NCBI GenBank assembly: GCA_937996595.1
Contig: CALKVC010000088.1
Span: forward strand, 1-19,829
DNA: 19,829 nt
Reading direction: 5' to 3'
Source: an uncultured Chitinophagaceae bacterium
Lineage (GTDB): Bacteria; Bacteroidota; Bacteroidia; Chitinophagales; Chitinophagaceae
In this document: in pieces, positions 6,477 to 15,869 of the stretch
How the letters are laid out: each line of letters begins with the position of its first letter
Position numbering within the stretch: position 1 is the first letter of the stretch
Notes under the pieces: generated by a model
Databases searched by the model: none
Told to the model about the DNA's origin: nothing
Seen by the model: the letters and a program-made list of their open reading frames with translations, nothing else
Translations under genes and position numbers: made by a program

Positions 6477-9467
6477 ATGAGAAAAACAACGCTTAAAATT
6501 TCAAAAATTTTACCGGTTGTCATTTTGTTCATGCTTACTGCTGTTTCCGCATTGGCGCAAAATGTTATCACCGGTAAAGTAACCGAATCAAGAAACGGGA
6601 ATGCCGTTTCAAACGTTACGGTTACCGTTAAAGGAACCCGGATCTCCACCCAAACCGGAGCCGATGGTTCTTTTAAAATCAGTGCCCCCACAGCAAACCC
6701 AACGCTGGTTTTCAGTTCTATCGGGTATGCCACCCAGGAAAGCACTGCATCTGGAAACGCTGTGAGCATCAGCCTGGTTCAGACAGATCAAAAGCTGGAT
6801 GAGATTGTGGTTGTTGCGTATGGTACCAGGAAGAAAACAGACCTTACCGGTGCTGTTACCCAGGTATCTGCCAAAGATTTCCAGAAAGGAAACATTGCAT
6901 CATCTGAGCAATTGCTGCAAGGCAAGGTAGCCGGACTTGAAATTACAACCGGTGGCGGTGCTGCAGGTGGTGGTAGCAGGATCCGTATCCGCCAAGGCGC
7001 TTCACTGAATGCGAGCAACGACCCGCTGATCGTAATTGACGGTGTGCCTGTTGAAAGCAACGGTATAGCAGGTTCTGCCAACTACCTCAATACCATCAAC
7101 CCGGATGATATTGAATCTATCAGTGTGCTGAAAGACGCTTCCGCAACCGCATTATACGGTTCAAGGGCTTCTAACGGCGTGCTCATCGTTACCACTAAAA
7201 AAGGTGGAAGGGGCAAGGCCCGGTTCAATTTCAATACACAGTATACCGTTAGCCGTGTCTCTGATTATATAGATGTATTGTCTGCAGACCAGTTAAGGGA
7301 TATTATTAATGCAGATGCTGCAGCTACCGGAAACAACACGTACAAGAATCTGTTAGGCAATGCAAACACCGACTGGCAGAAACAGATTTACCAGAATGCC
7401 CTCAGCGCAAATAATAACATCAGCGCTGCCGGAAGTTTCGGTACAAAATCTATCAACATCCCTTACCGTATTTCACTGGGTTACCTGTACCAGGAAGGTG
7501 TTCTTAAAACAAACAAATTCGACAGGATGTCTGCGGCCGTAAACCTGTCGCCAAAATTTTTCAACGACCACCTGGCCGTTAACGTGAATTTCAAATACAG
7601 CAAAACCCAAAACCGCTTTGCCGATGAAGGCGCTGTGGGAGCGGCCGTTTCTTTCGACCCTACTCAATATGTTCGTAACAATAACCCTAAAACCGGTGGC
7701 TATTACGAGTGGACCCAAACTGATGGAACTCCTATCCTGCTGGCAACCCGCAACCCGCTGGCGCTCCTGAACCTCAGAAGCAACACATCCAGGGTTAACC
7801 GTTTTGTAGGAAATGTACAGTTAGACTATAAGTTACCTTTCTTCCCCGACCTGCATATACAGGCCAACCTTGGTCTGGATAATGCAAGCGGCATAGGAAA
7901 CGATAACATTGATTCCACTTCTGCTACCAACTTCCTAACCAAAGGAAGGTATACTCACTATGAGCAGAAAAAGAAAAACTACCTGGCTGATGTTTCATTA
8001 TTCTATTCTAAAGATTTTGAACGCATCAACAGTAAGCTGGACGTACTGGTTACACACAGTTACCAGGACTTCTTTACTGAAGTTGAAAATTTTGCTTCTT
8101 ATGGCCAGGACGGAAAGATCATTCCAACCAGTATCCCTACGTTTGCCACTGATAAGCCTCAATACAGGCTTGAATCATACCTGGGAAGGATTAACCTCAC
8201 GCTGTTAAATAAATACCTGTTAACCGGTTCTATCCGCCGCGATGCCAGTTCTAAATTTTCTAAAGACAACCGGGTGGGATATTTCCCTGCAGCAGCCATT
8301 GCCTGGAAGCTGAAAGAAGAAATCTTTAAAAACAGCAACCTGGTATCTGAACTGAAACTCCGCTTTGGATGGGGTGTTACCGGCCAGCAGGATGGTATCG
8401 GTTTTTATTCATACCTGCCGGTTTATGCCCAGGGTTCCCCTACGGCACAATACCTGTTTGGTAATACGTATTATAATTTCTTACGCCCTTCTGCCTATGA
8501 TGCCAACATCAAATGGGAAACTACCACAACTACCAACGTTGGGCTTGATTTCGGTTTCCTGAAAAACAGGATTACAGGTTCTGTTGAACTTTACCAAAAG
8601 AAAACAGAAGACCTGCTGAGCGTTATCCCGGTTGCTCCGGGTTCAAACTTTGATATCAGCCTGCTTACCAACGTAGGTAATATCGAAAACAAAGGGATTG
8701 AATTAACCATCAATACCACACCGGTTAGGCGTGCTAATTTCACCTGGGATTTCGGATTCAATGTTACCTACAATGAATCTAAAATCACCAACCTGCTTAA
8801 GCAGCAGGACCCTAATTTCCAGGGTATTGATGTAAGCGGCATTTCCGGCGGTACCGGTAACAATATCGGAAAATATGCAGTTGGCTATGCCCCATTCGTT
8901 TTCAATGTTTTCAAACAGGTTTACGATAATGCAGGCAACCCTATTGAAGGATTATACGAAGATATCAACAGGGATGGCATTATTGACGATGCAGACCGTT
9001 ACCTGTACAAGAAACCGGCCCCTGATTTCATGTATGGCTTAAACACAGTTATCACTTACAAAAAATTCAGTGTAGGTTTGGCTGGTCACGGTATGGTTGA
9101 TAATTACCTGTATAATAACTTTAATTCAAATAATGGCGTGTTAAGGGCAGCTAAGAACCCGATCAATTTTGTAGGCAATGTTTCTACCAATTACCTGGAA
9201 ACCGGGTTTACAAACAACAGGTACTTATCTGATTATTATATTGAAAATGCATCATTCTTCAGGCTTGATAACATCAACCTGGGATACAATTTCGGCAATA
9301 TCCTGCGCAATAAAACAACCTTGCGTGTATCTGCCAGTATCCAGAATGTATTCGTTATCACCAAATACTCTGGCGCTGATCCGGAAAATGCAAATGCTAC
9401 CGGTGTAGACAACAACATTTACCCACGCCCGAGGATCTATTCAATAGGTGCTAATATAGATTTCTAA
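6477..9467 (+). CDS. susC: SusC/RagA-type TonB-dependent outer-membrane receptor
   Basis: The protein is 996 residues long from ATG 6477, which begins a good signal peptide (MRKTTLKISKILPVVILFM...ALAQ). The in-frame ATG at 6411 would add 22 residues encoded across the operator and is less likely. Residues about 28-107 form the carboxypeptidase-regulatory-like N-terminal extension typical of SusC proteins. Next come a TonB-box-like DEIVVVAYGT near 108, the plug domain (about 118-230, with LQGKVAGLEI, RIRQGASL, PLIVIDGVPV and LKDASATALYGSRASNGV), and a 22-strand-type barrel ending in aromatic Phe. It forms the TonB-driven channel that, with the SusD lid, moves malto-oligosaccharides across the outer membrane. 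It is the first gene of an operon with susD, susE and susF at 18-29 bp spacing. The starch specificity comes from the neighbours, not from this sequence. Confidence 0.96.
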   Translation: MRKTTLKISKILPVVILFMLTAVSALAQNVITGKVTESRNGNAVSNVTVTVKGTRISTQTGADGSFKISAPTANPTLVFSSIGYATQESTASGNAVSISLVQTDQKLDEIVVVAYGTRKKTDLTGAVTQVSAKDFQKGNIASSEQLLQGKVAGLEITTGGGAAGGGSRIRIRQGASLNASNDPLIVIDGVPVESNGIAGSANYLNTINPDDIESISVLKDASATALYGSRASNGVLIVTTKKGGRGKARFNFNTQYTVSRVSDYIDVLSADQLRDIINADAAATGNNTYKNLLGNANTDWQKQIYQNALSANNNISAAGSFGTKSINIPYRISLGYLYQEGVLKTNKFDRMSAAVNLSPKFFNDHLAVNVNFKYSKTQNRFADEGAVGAAVSFDPTQYVRNNNPKTGGYYEWTQTDGTPILLATRNPLALLNLRSNTSRVNRFVGNVQLDYKLPFFPDLHIQANLGLDNASGIGNDNIDSTSATNFLTKGRYTHYEQKKKNYLADVSLFYSKDFERINSKLDVLVTHSYQDFFTEVENFASYGQDGKIIPTSIPTFATDKPQYRLESYLGRINLTLLNKYLLTGSIRRDASSKFSKDNRVGYFPAAAIAWKLKEEIFKNSNLVSELKLRFGWGVTGQQDGIGFYSYLPVYAQGSPTAQYLFGNTYYNFLRPSAYDANIKWETTTTTNVGLDFGFLKNRITGSVELYQKKTEDLLSVIPVAPGSNFDISLLTNVGNIENKGIELTINTTPVRRANFTWDFGFNVTYNESKITNLLKQQDPNFQGIDVSGISGGTGNNIGKYAVGYAPFVFNVFKQVYDNAGNPIEGLYEDINRDGIIDDADRYLYKKPAPDFMYGLNTVITYKKFSVGLAGHGMVDNYLYNNFNSNNGVLRAAKNPINFVGNVSTNYLETGFTNNRYLSDYYIENASFFRLDNINLGYNFGNILRNKTTLRVSASIQNVFVITKYSGADPENANATGVDNNIYPRPRIYSIGANIDF

Positions 9468-9485
9468 TATATAAACTCATTTAAT

Positions 9486-11093
9486 ATGAAAATTAACATG
9501 ATCAATAAAATAATCGTAGCATGTGCGGTGGTATTAACCATATCCTCATGTGCTAAAAAACTTGACCTGTACCCGGTTAATGACCTTACTCCGGAAAAGG
9601 CCTACTCTACTCCTGAAGGATACAAGAGTGTACTTGCCAAAATTTATGGCACATTATCAATCGGTGGTAATACGGGCCCTGCCGGTTTACCGGATATCGG
9701 TGGTAACCTGGATGAAGGTTCCCAGATTGCCTTTATCAGGATGTTCTTCAATTGCCAGGAACTGCCTACAGATGAAGCTGTGGTTGCCTGGAACGACCAG
9801 ACCATCCAGGATTTCCATAATATGAAATGGGGCAGCGGCGATCCTTTCCTTAGAGGGATTTATGCCAGGCCAATCTACAATGTAACCCTGATTAATGAAT
9901 ACCTCCGTGAAGCCACCGATGCCAAACTGGCTGAACGCGGTATCACCGGCGCAGATGCAACCGATATTAAAAACTCTGCTGCAGAAGCACGTTTCCTGAG
10001 GGCATTCAATTACTGGGTAATGCTTGACCTGTTTGGAAAATCTACTTTCATCACCGAAGCTGATGGTGTTGGTACATTCCTTCCAAGGGAAATAAGCAAG
10101 GAAGATTTATATGCATATATCATTTCTGAACTGGATGCCATTGACGGATCACTGGCACCGGCCAAAACCATCGAATATGGCCGTGTTGACCAGGGCGCTG
10201 CATGGGCATTGCTGGCTCGTATTTACCTGAATGCAAAAACGTATACCGGTGTGGAAAAATATGCTGAGGCATTAACCTACGCCAAGAAAGTAATTGATGC
10301 CGGTTATACTTTACACAATAATTATTCGGAATTATTCATGGCCGACAATGAAAAACGCAAGGATGAATTCATGTTCGCCATCAACTGCGATGGATTACGT
10401 ACACAAGGATATGGTAACACTACATTCTTTGTACACTGTGCAGCCGGTGATGACCATAATGATTATGGTGTAGGTGGCGGCTGGTACGGTTACAGGGCTA
10501 CAAAAGGCCTGGCTGATAAATTCAGCGACCTCAGCGGTTTCACAGATAAAAGGGCCATGTTCACCACATCCGCATTCGGAACCAGCCCGTCTCAGATTGC
10601 CATTTCTGATTTAAGCAACTTTGCAAATGGATTGCATGTTAATAAATACAAGAATATCCGTTCAGACGGAGGGCCGGTATCAGATGTTACCAGGAACTTC
10701 TCTGATGTTGATTTCCCGGTGTTCCGCTTATCTGAAATGTACCTGATTTATGCCGAAGCACATTTACGTGGCGGTGGTGGTGATGCCAACCTCGCATTAA
10801 GTTATATCAACAAGTTAAGAGAAAGGGCTTATGGCAATACAAGCGGCAATATAACAGCCGGACAATTGAATGTTGATTTTATCCTTGATGAAAGAGCCAG
10901 GGAATTATATTGGGAAGGGCATCGCCGTACAGACCTTATCCGTTATGGCCTGTTAACTTCAGGTACTTACTTATGGCCATGGAAAGGTGGCGTAGCAAGC
11001 GGTACCGCTGTTGATGACAAATACAACATTTTTCCGATACCGGCTGCCAACAGGACTGCCAATCCTAACCTGACACAAAACACAGGCTATTAA
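9486..11093 (+). CDS. susD: SusD/RagB-type surface glycan-binding lipoprotein
   Basis: This 535-residue protein has a lipoprotein signal ending in LTISSC, giving a lipidated Cys22. The mature N-terminus, CAKKLDLYPVNDLTPEKAYSTPEGY, is typical of SusD proteins. The TPR-rich body (AAEARFLRAFNYWVMLDLFGKSTFI around 160-190) and the C-terminal RagB/SusD segment (FRLSEMYLIYAEAHLR and LDERARELYWEGHRRTDLIRYG) are clear. A second ATG at codon 5 is an alternative start. The protein caps the SusC barrel on the outer surface and binds the oligosaccharide. The gene starts 18 bp after susC and is certainly part of the same operon. Confidence 0.96.
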   Translation: MKINMINKIIVACAVVLTISSCAKKLDLYPVNDLTPEKAYSTPEGYKSVLAKIYGTLSIGGNTGPAGLPDIGGNLDEGSQIAFIRMFFNCQELPTDEAVVAWNDQTIQDFHNMKWGSGDPFLRGIYARPIYNVTLINEYLREATDAKLAERGITGADATDIKNSAAEARFLRAFNYWVMLDLFGKSTFITEADGVGTFLPREISKEDLYAYIISELDAIDGSLAPAKTIEYGRVDQGAAWALLARIYLNAKTYTGVEKYAEALTYAKKVIDAGYTLHNNYSELFMADNEKRKDEFMFAINCDGLRTQGYGNTTFFVHCAAGDDHNDYGVGGGWYGYRATKGLADKFSDLSGFTDKRAMFTTSAFGTSPSQIAISDLSNFANGLHVNKYKNIRSDGGPVSDVTRNFSDVDFPVFRLSEMYLIYAEAHLRGGGGDANLALSYINKLRERAYGNTSGNITAGQLNVDFILDERARELYWEGHRRTDLIRYGLLTSGTYLWPWKGGVASGTAVDDKYNIFPIPAANRTANPNLTQNTGY

Positions 11094-11117
11094 TATTAAA
11101 CCTGAAAAATTTTAAAC

Positions 11118-11945
11118 ATGAAAAAAATATTAAAACAACTGTTCTTCTTATCCCTGGTAGTAACAGTATTCGCTTCCTGCGAAAAGGATGAGAATAAAGT
11201 TTATTTTGAAGGTGGTACCGCCCCGGCGCTAACCGTATCATCAACAAATGCAATGGAACTGCTTATTGGAGACCGCAATAACCCATCCATTACATTTAAC
11301 TGGACAAACCCTGATTATAAGTTCACCACCGGGCTCAGTTCCCATGACGTAACCTATACGCTTGAAATTGATTCAGCCGGATCAAATTTCACCAATCCAA
11401 AAAAAGGTGAACTCACTATTTCAAAAGACCTGTCAAAAGGTTTTACAGTAGGTGAATTGAACAAAGCGTTGCTGGCGGCAAACTTCATGGAAGACATGTG
11501 GCATGATTTCGAATTCAGGATAAAATCAAGCCTGCCAAATAATTCGGGTGTACTTTATTCAAATGTGATAAAAATTTCCATCAAGCCATTTTTGGATGTG
11601 GCAGTACCGGTACCGGTTAACGGAGATTTGTGGATTACAGGGGATGCCGTTACGTCAGGCTGGTCAAACCCATTGGGAAACCCGTATGTTGTTTCACAGA
11701 AATTCACTAAGGTTTCCAATGTACTGTATGAATTAACAATAGCGATGCCAGGCGGTGGCGGATACAAGCTCCTGCAGGATAACGGTAACTGGGCAACACA
11801 ATATCATATGCTTGCCGGCGGAACATGGCAGGGCGGTAAATTTGAAAAAAGAGATTCCGATCCTCAGTTTCCTGGCCCCCCAGGTGCAGGCACTTATAAG
11901 ATATCTGTGAATTTTAAAACAGGTGAATTCACTGTTACACAATAA
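11118..11945 (+). CDS. susE: SusE-like outer-membrane starch-binding lipoprotein with a single CBM
   Basis: This 275-residue lipoprotein has the signal MKKILKQLFFLSLVVTVFASC (lipidated Cys21). An N-terminal SusE-type beta domain covers about 30-155 (ITFNWTNPDYKF and VTYTLEIDSAGSNF), followed by one starch-binding-type domain at 169-275 (LWITGDAVTSGWSNP, then GGYKLLQDNGNWATQYH, ending in FKTGEFTVTQ). Bacteroides thetaiotaomicron SusE has two such binding domains after the N-terminal one, so this protein is one shorter. It should sit on the cell surface and hold starch chains near SusCD. It lies 24 bp after susD and 29 bp before the related susF-like gene. The two probably arose by duplication, since their N-terminal domains share the FTWTNP-type and EIDSAG motifs. 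Confidence 0.88.
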   Translation: MKKILKQLFFLSLVVTVFASCEKDENKVYFEGGTAPALTVSSTNAMELLIGDRNNPSITFNWTNPDYKFTTGLSSHDVTYTLEIDSAGSNFTNPKKGELTISKDLSKGFTVGELNKALLAANFMEDMWHDFEFRIKSSLPNNSGVLYSNVIKISIKPFLDVAVPVPVNGDLWITGDAVTSGWSNPLGNPYVVSQKFTKVSNVLYELTIAMPGGGGYKLLQDNGNWATQYHMLAGGTWQGGKFEKRDSDPQFPGPPGAGTYKISVNFKTGEFTVTQ

Positions 11946-11974
11946 TCTAAAACAGAAGCATTAAAAATTGAATT

Positions 11975-13156
11975 ATGAAAAATATTTTTAAAATAATAAT
12001 AGCAGTTGCAGTAGTAGTATTCTATGCTGCCTGTAATAAAGTTGGTGACCTGCCCCTGTATGGCAATGGTACAGCCGTACAATTTAGCAGTTCGGTTGCA
12101 TCCATTGCTGCTGCACCGGCCGATTCAAGCAATACGGTGGTAACCTTTTCATGGACCAACCCGAAATATGCACAGGATTCATCCCTGTATAAATTCGTGG
12201 TAGAAATTGATTCTGCCGGCAGGAATTTTTCGCAAAAAGTTACCCGTACGGTACGGGGAGCTTTCTCAACTTCCATGACAGCAAAAGAATTGAATGATAT
12301 ATTGGTAGGATTCGGTTTTGCATTCAATGTTGCCTACAGCATTGAAGCAAGGGTTATTTCTTCTTACGGAAATAACAACGAACTGTATACTTCTAATACC
12401 ATCCAGTTACAGGCAACTCCTTACAAAGTTCCTCCAAAAATCGCTTTGCCTACTTCCGGCAAACTTTTCATTGTGGGCAATGCAACTCAGGGCGGATGGA
12501 ACAACCCGGTTCCGGTTCCTACACAGGAACTTTCCAGGATTGATGAAACAACCTGGGCCGGCGTATTTGACCTGAATGGCGGTAACCAGTACCTGCTGCT
12601 GCCTGTTAACGGCGACTGGAGCAATAAGTACTCTGTTGCCAACAACACCATCAGCGGCCTTGAAAATGGAGGCGATTTCGGATTTAACCTGCCGGATAAT
12701 TTCCCCGGCCCTGCAAACTCAGGCATGTACCTGATTGTGGTTAATTTCCAGACAGGCAAATTTACCTGCACACAATACACTGGTCCTAATTTACCAACTG
12801 ACCTGTTTATGGTAGGTGATGCCACACCGGGTGGATGGAATAATCCTGTTCCGGTACCCTCTCAACAATTTACCAGGATAAATTCATGTGAATGGGAACT
12901 CACACTTGCTTTAAACGGAGGAGGCCAGTACCTGTTACTCCCGATTAATGGCGACTGGAACCAGAAATATGCCGTTGCAAACAATGGATTACCAAATCTG
13001 TCTGCCGGAGGATATTTTGGATATTACACCAGTGGAGGAGATAACTTTCCAGCTCCTGCCGCTCCGGGTAATTATAAATTTGAAGTGAATTTTGCGGTTA
13101 AGGATCCTGCTGCGCCTGCATCGGCAACAGCAAGGTTTAAGACAACCAAGTTATAA
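11975..13156 (+). CDS. susF: SusF-like outer-membrane starch-binding lipoprotein with two tandem CBMs
   Basis: This 393-residue lipoprotein has a signal ending in VFYAAC (lipidated Cys20). Its N-terminal domain parallels that of the SusE-like neighbour (FSWTNPKYAQ and FVVEIDSAGRNFSQ). Two tandem binding domains follow. Domain 1 (about 163-267) begins LFIVGNATQGGWNNPVPVP and domain 2 (about 277-390) begins LFMVGDATPGGWNNPVPVP. Both contain QYLLLPxNGDWxxKYxVANN and close with an NFPxPAxxGxYxxxVNF strand. The Trp residues of GGWNN and NGDW are candidate sugar-stacking residues by analogy with SusE/F. B. thetaiotaomicron SusF has three such domains. The protein is presumably surface exposed and increases starch capture. 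It is the last gene before a strong terminator, so susCDEF forms a closed operon. Confidence 0.87.
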   Translation: MKNIFKIIIAVAVVVFYAACNKVGDLPLYGNGTAVQFSSSVASIAAAPADSSNTVVTFSWTNPKYAQDSSLYKFVVEIDSAGRNFSQKVTRTVRGAFSTSMTAKELNDILVGFGFAFNVAYSIEARVISSYGNNNELYTSNTIQLQATPYKVPPKIALPTSGKLFIVGNATQGGWNNPVPVPTQELSRIDETTWAGVFDLNGGNQYLLLPVNGDWSNKYSVANNTISGLENGGDFGFNLPDNFPGPANSGMYLIVVNFQTGKFTCTQYTGPNLPTDLFMVGDATPGGWNNPVPVPSQQFTRINSCEWELTLALNGGGQYLLLPINGDWNQKYAVANNGLPNLSAGGYFGYYTSGGDNFPAPAAPGNYKFEVNFAVKDPAAPASATARFKTTKL

Positions 13157-13181
13157 TTATTCATTACTGATTTTTTTCAAT

Positions 13182-13216
13182 AAAAAACCGGATGCTATAT
13201 TAGTATCCGGTTTTTT
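13182..13216 (+). terminator. Strong intrinsic terminator after susF
   Basis: A 15-bp stem pairs 13182-13196 (AAAAAACCGGATGCT) with 13202-13216 (AGTATCCGGTTTTTT), containing a single G-U pair and a 5-nt loop, ATATT. The right arm ends in a T-run. It lies 25 bp after the susF stop and about 45 bp before the GH31 gene, so GH31 should have its own promoter or depend on readthrough. The A-run on the left makes it potentially bidirectional. Confidence 0.9.
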
Positions 13217-13258
13217 ATTGGCATATATAAAGTAAATTCATAGAAATTATTGAACCCG

Positions 13259-15730
13259 ATGCATATGAAATTGATAACTAAAATTGTGATCCCATTCTTT
13301 TGTACTGCATTTGTTTGCTGTACGACTAGTATCTATGCACAAAACCCCGTTAAGCATATTGGCAACATACGTTCGGCAAAGGCAAATGGTCAATCGGTTA
13401 GCATCACTACTGATAATGCTTTTGTTTCCATAACGGCTTATTCAGCATCCATCATTCGCGTAAGGATTGACAAGCAACCGCTTAAAAAAGATTTTTCATA
13501 TGCTGTAAGCGGCAAACCGGAAATCACAAAAACATCCTTTACCCAGGATGATAACCAGCTTATCATAAAAACAGATTCATTAAAAGCGGTGATCCTTAAA
13601 AAGCCCTTTTCCATAGCTTTTTATAACAACAATGACCAACTGATAAATACTGATGAAAACGGCCTTAACACATCATGGGTAAACGAAGAAGTAACCGCTT
13701 ACAAAACCATGCAGGAAGGAGAACGGTTCATTGGCCTGGGAGAGAAAACAGGTAACCTCGACCGTCGCGGTAACGGTTATACGAACTGGAATACGGATGC
13801 ATATGGTTACGACCCCTATGCCGATCCGTTATATACCAGCATACCATTCTATATGGGCATCCACCATGGACTGAATTATGGCATTTTCCTGGATAACACC
13901 TACCAAACCGATTTCAATTTCGGCGCCAGCAACGACCGGTTTTCGTCATTTGGGGCCCGTGGCGGAGAAATGAACTATTATTTCATCTATCATACCCGCC
14001 TGGCCGATATCATCGGCTCTTACACCCATCTTACCGGACGCATGCCAATGCCTCCGTTATGGAGCCTTGGATACCAGCAGAACAGGTATACCTATTATCC
14101 CGATACAGAAGTATACAGGATTGCAGAAACCCTGCGTGAAAAAAAGATCCCGGCAGATGGCATCACGCTGGATATCCATTATATGGACAGGTACCAGTTG
14201 TTCACCTGGGACAAATCGCGTTTCCCTGATCCGCTGAAAATGACAAAAAGGTTGAAAGATCTTGGGTTCCAGACTACCGTTATTGTTGATCCCGGGATAA
14301 AGATTGAACCCGGGGCAGCTGCCTATGAAAGAGGCCTGAAGGAAGATGTATACATCAAATATTCTGATGGGAAGAATTATGCAGGCCAGGTTTGGCCGGG
14401 ATGGTGCAATTTCACCGACTTTACCAGCGAAAAAGGGCGTGCTTACTGGAAACGGGAAGTGAAGTTTTTTGCCGACTATGGGGTTAACGGAATATGGAAT
14501 GACATGAATGAAATTGCTACCTGGGGACAGAAAATGTCCAGTAATGTTTTGTTTGATTTTGACGGGCGCAAGGCTTCACACCTGGAAGCGCATAACGTTT
14601 ACGGTTACCTGATGGCCAAAACAAGTTATGAAGGGGCAAAGTCAGCATTGAATGAAAGGCCCTTCAACCTGTCAAGATCGGGATATGCAGGGGTACAGCG
14701 TTATTCGGCATTATGGACTGGAGATAACCGTTCAAGTGATGAACACATGATGCTGGGCATACGTTTACTGAACAGCCTTGGTATCAGCGGCGTGCCATTC
14801 AGCGGAATGGATATCGGTGGTTTCATAGGCACACCCACGGCCGGTTTATATGCAAGATGGATACAGGCCGGGGCCTTCTTCCCTTATTTCAGGAATCATT
14901 CTGCACTGAATACAAAATCGGCCGAGCCATGGAGTTTTGGAGAAGAAGTAACCGAAATTTCCAGGAATTATATCAGCCTCCGGTATAAACTCATCCCTTA
15001 TATCTATTCTACTTTTTATGAAGCCACACAAAATGGATTACCCGTAGTTCGTTCACTGGCGATTGACAATCCATTCGATGAAAAAGTGTACAACCCTGCT
15101 TTTCAAAACCAGTTCAGTTTTGGAAAATCACTGCTGGTAATTCCGGTAGAAAGCGGTAAAGACCTGGCAAAAATATACCTGCCTAAAGGAACATGGTACG
15201 ACTTGTATACTGATCTTGTTACTGAAGGCGGTTCAGAGAAACTGATTGAACTGAAGTTGCAAAAACTGCCTGTATATGTAAAAGGCAGCAGCATCATACC
15301 TATGCAGACATTGGTACAAACAACGGCTGTTATGCCTGCAGATACACTGAAGCTGCACATTTACAAAGGCCAGGATAACAACACTTTCACTTATTATGAA
15401 GATGATGGCAGGTCGTTTGACTATGAAAAGGGATTATACTATAAAAGGAATATCGTTTATACAGGATCTTCCAATATGCTGCACCTGGAAAAAGTAACCG
15501 GGCAAGGCTCATCGCAATTCAACCATATTGAACTGGTATTGCATGGCTTTGAAAACATACGGCAGGTTACAATAAATGGCAAGATTATTCCTTTGCAGCC
15601 ATCAACTCATTCCATGTTATACAGTTTACCCAAAACAGACCCGTTAAGCCCGGCATATGAACCAGATAGCAGCAAAACACTTAATGCTGTCATTCATAAT
15701 GACAGGGAAAAAATAACAATACAGTTTTAA
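13259..15730 (+). CDS. GH31 alpha-glucosidase, secreted/periplasmic
   Basis: The protein has 823 residues from ATG 13259; ATG 13265 (MKLITK) and TTG 13250 are alternative starts. A signal peptide ends at SIYA|Q (residue 27), and there is no lipobox or T9SS domain, so a periplasmic location is likely. After an N-terminal GH31 beta-sandwich comes the barrel. It has PPLWSLGYQQNRYTYYPD, ITLDIHYMD, and nucleophile D415 in GIWNDMNE; the acid/base is D489 in LWTGDNRSS, and FSGMDIGGF and ARWIQAGAFFPYFRNH follow. The C-terminal beta domains include GTWYDLYT and YYEDDG, as in family alpha-glucosidases. It should release glucose from the non-reducing ends of maltodextrins, the job of SusB in Bacteroides, which belongs to GH97. 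No TGTGTA-type operator is seen upstream, so its regulation may differ from the rest of the locus. Confidence 0.94.
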   Translation: MHMKLITKIVIPFFCTAFVCCTTSIYAQNPVKHIGNIRSAKANGQSVSITTDNAFVSITAYSASIIRVRIDKQPLKKDFSYAVSGKPEITKTSFTQDDNQLIIKTDSLKAVILKKPFSIAFYNNNDQLINTDENGLNTSWVNEEVTAYKTMQEGERFIGLGEKTGNLDRRGNGYTNWNTDAYGYDPYADPLYTSIPFYMGIHHGLNYGIFLDNTYQTDFNFGASNDRFSSFGARGGEMNYYFIYHTRLADIIGSYTHLTGRMPMPPLWSLGYQQNRYTYYPDTEVYRIAETLREKKIPADGITLDIHYMDRYQLFTWDKSRFPDPLKMTKRLKDLGFQTTVIVDPGIKIEPGAAAYERGLKEDVYIKYSDGKNYAGQVWPGWCNFTDFTSEKGRAYWKREVKFFADYGVNGIWNDMNEIATWGQKMSSNVLFDFDGRKASHLEAHNVYGYLMAKTSYEGAKSALNERPFNLSRSGYAGVQRYSALWTGDNRSSDEHMMLGIRLLNSLGISGVPFSGMDIGGFIGTPTAGLYARWIQAGAFFPYFRNHSALNTKSAEPWSFGEEVTEISRNYISLRYKLIPYIYSTFYEATQNGLPVVRSLAIDNPFDEKVYNPAFQNQFSFGKSLLVIPVESGKDLAKIYLPKGTWYDLYTDLVTEGGSEKLIELKLQKLPVYVKGSSIIPMQTLVQTTAVMPADTLKLHIYKGQDNNTFTYYEDDGRSFDYEKGLYYKRNIVYTGSSNMLHLEKVTGQGSSQFNHIELVLHGFENIRQVTINGKIIPLQPSTHSMLYSLPKTDPLSPAYEPDSSKTLNAVIHNDREKITIQF

Positions 15731-15869
15731 GAGAAAATTCAATACAGGTTTTGTAGTGATTGCAAGTTTTGCCGTCATGGTGAGGAACGACCTGTCCCGA
15801 TTTTTCGGGAAACAACCTCCTGGTAAATCAGCAAATGCTGGTTGCTTCGTTACTCGCCAGGATGAATAC
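15731..15869. other. Convergent intergenic region with a small hairpin
   Basis: This 139-bp gap lies between the convergent GH31 and PafA-like genes. It contains a perfect 6-bp hairpin, TCCCGA-TTTT-TCGGGA, at 15795-15810. There is no T-run directly after it on either strand, so it is a weak terminator candidate at best. No gene is visible here. Confidence 0.4.
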
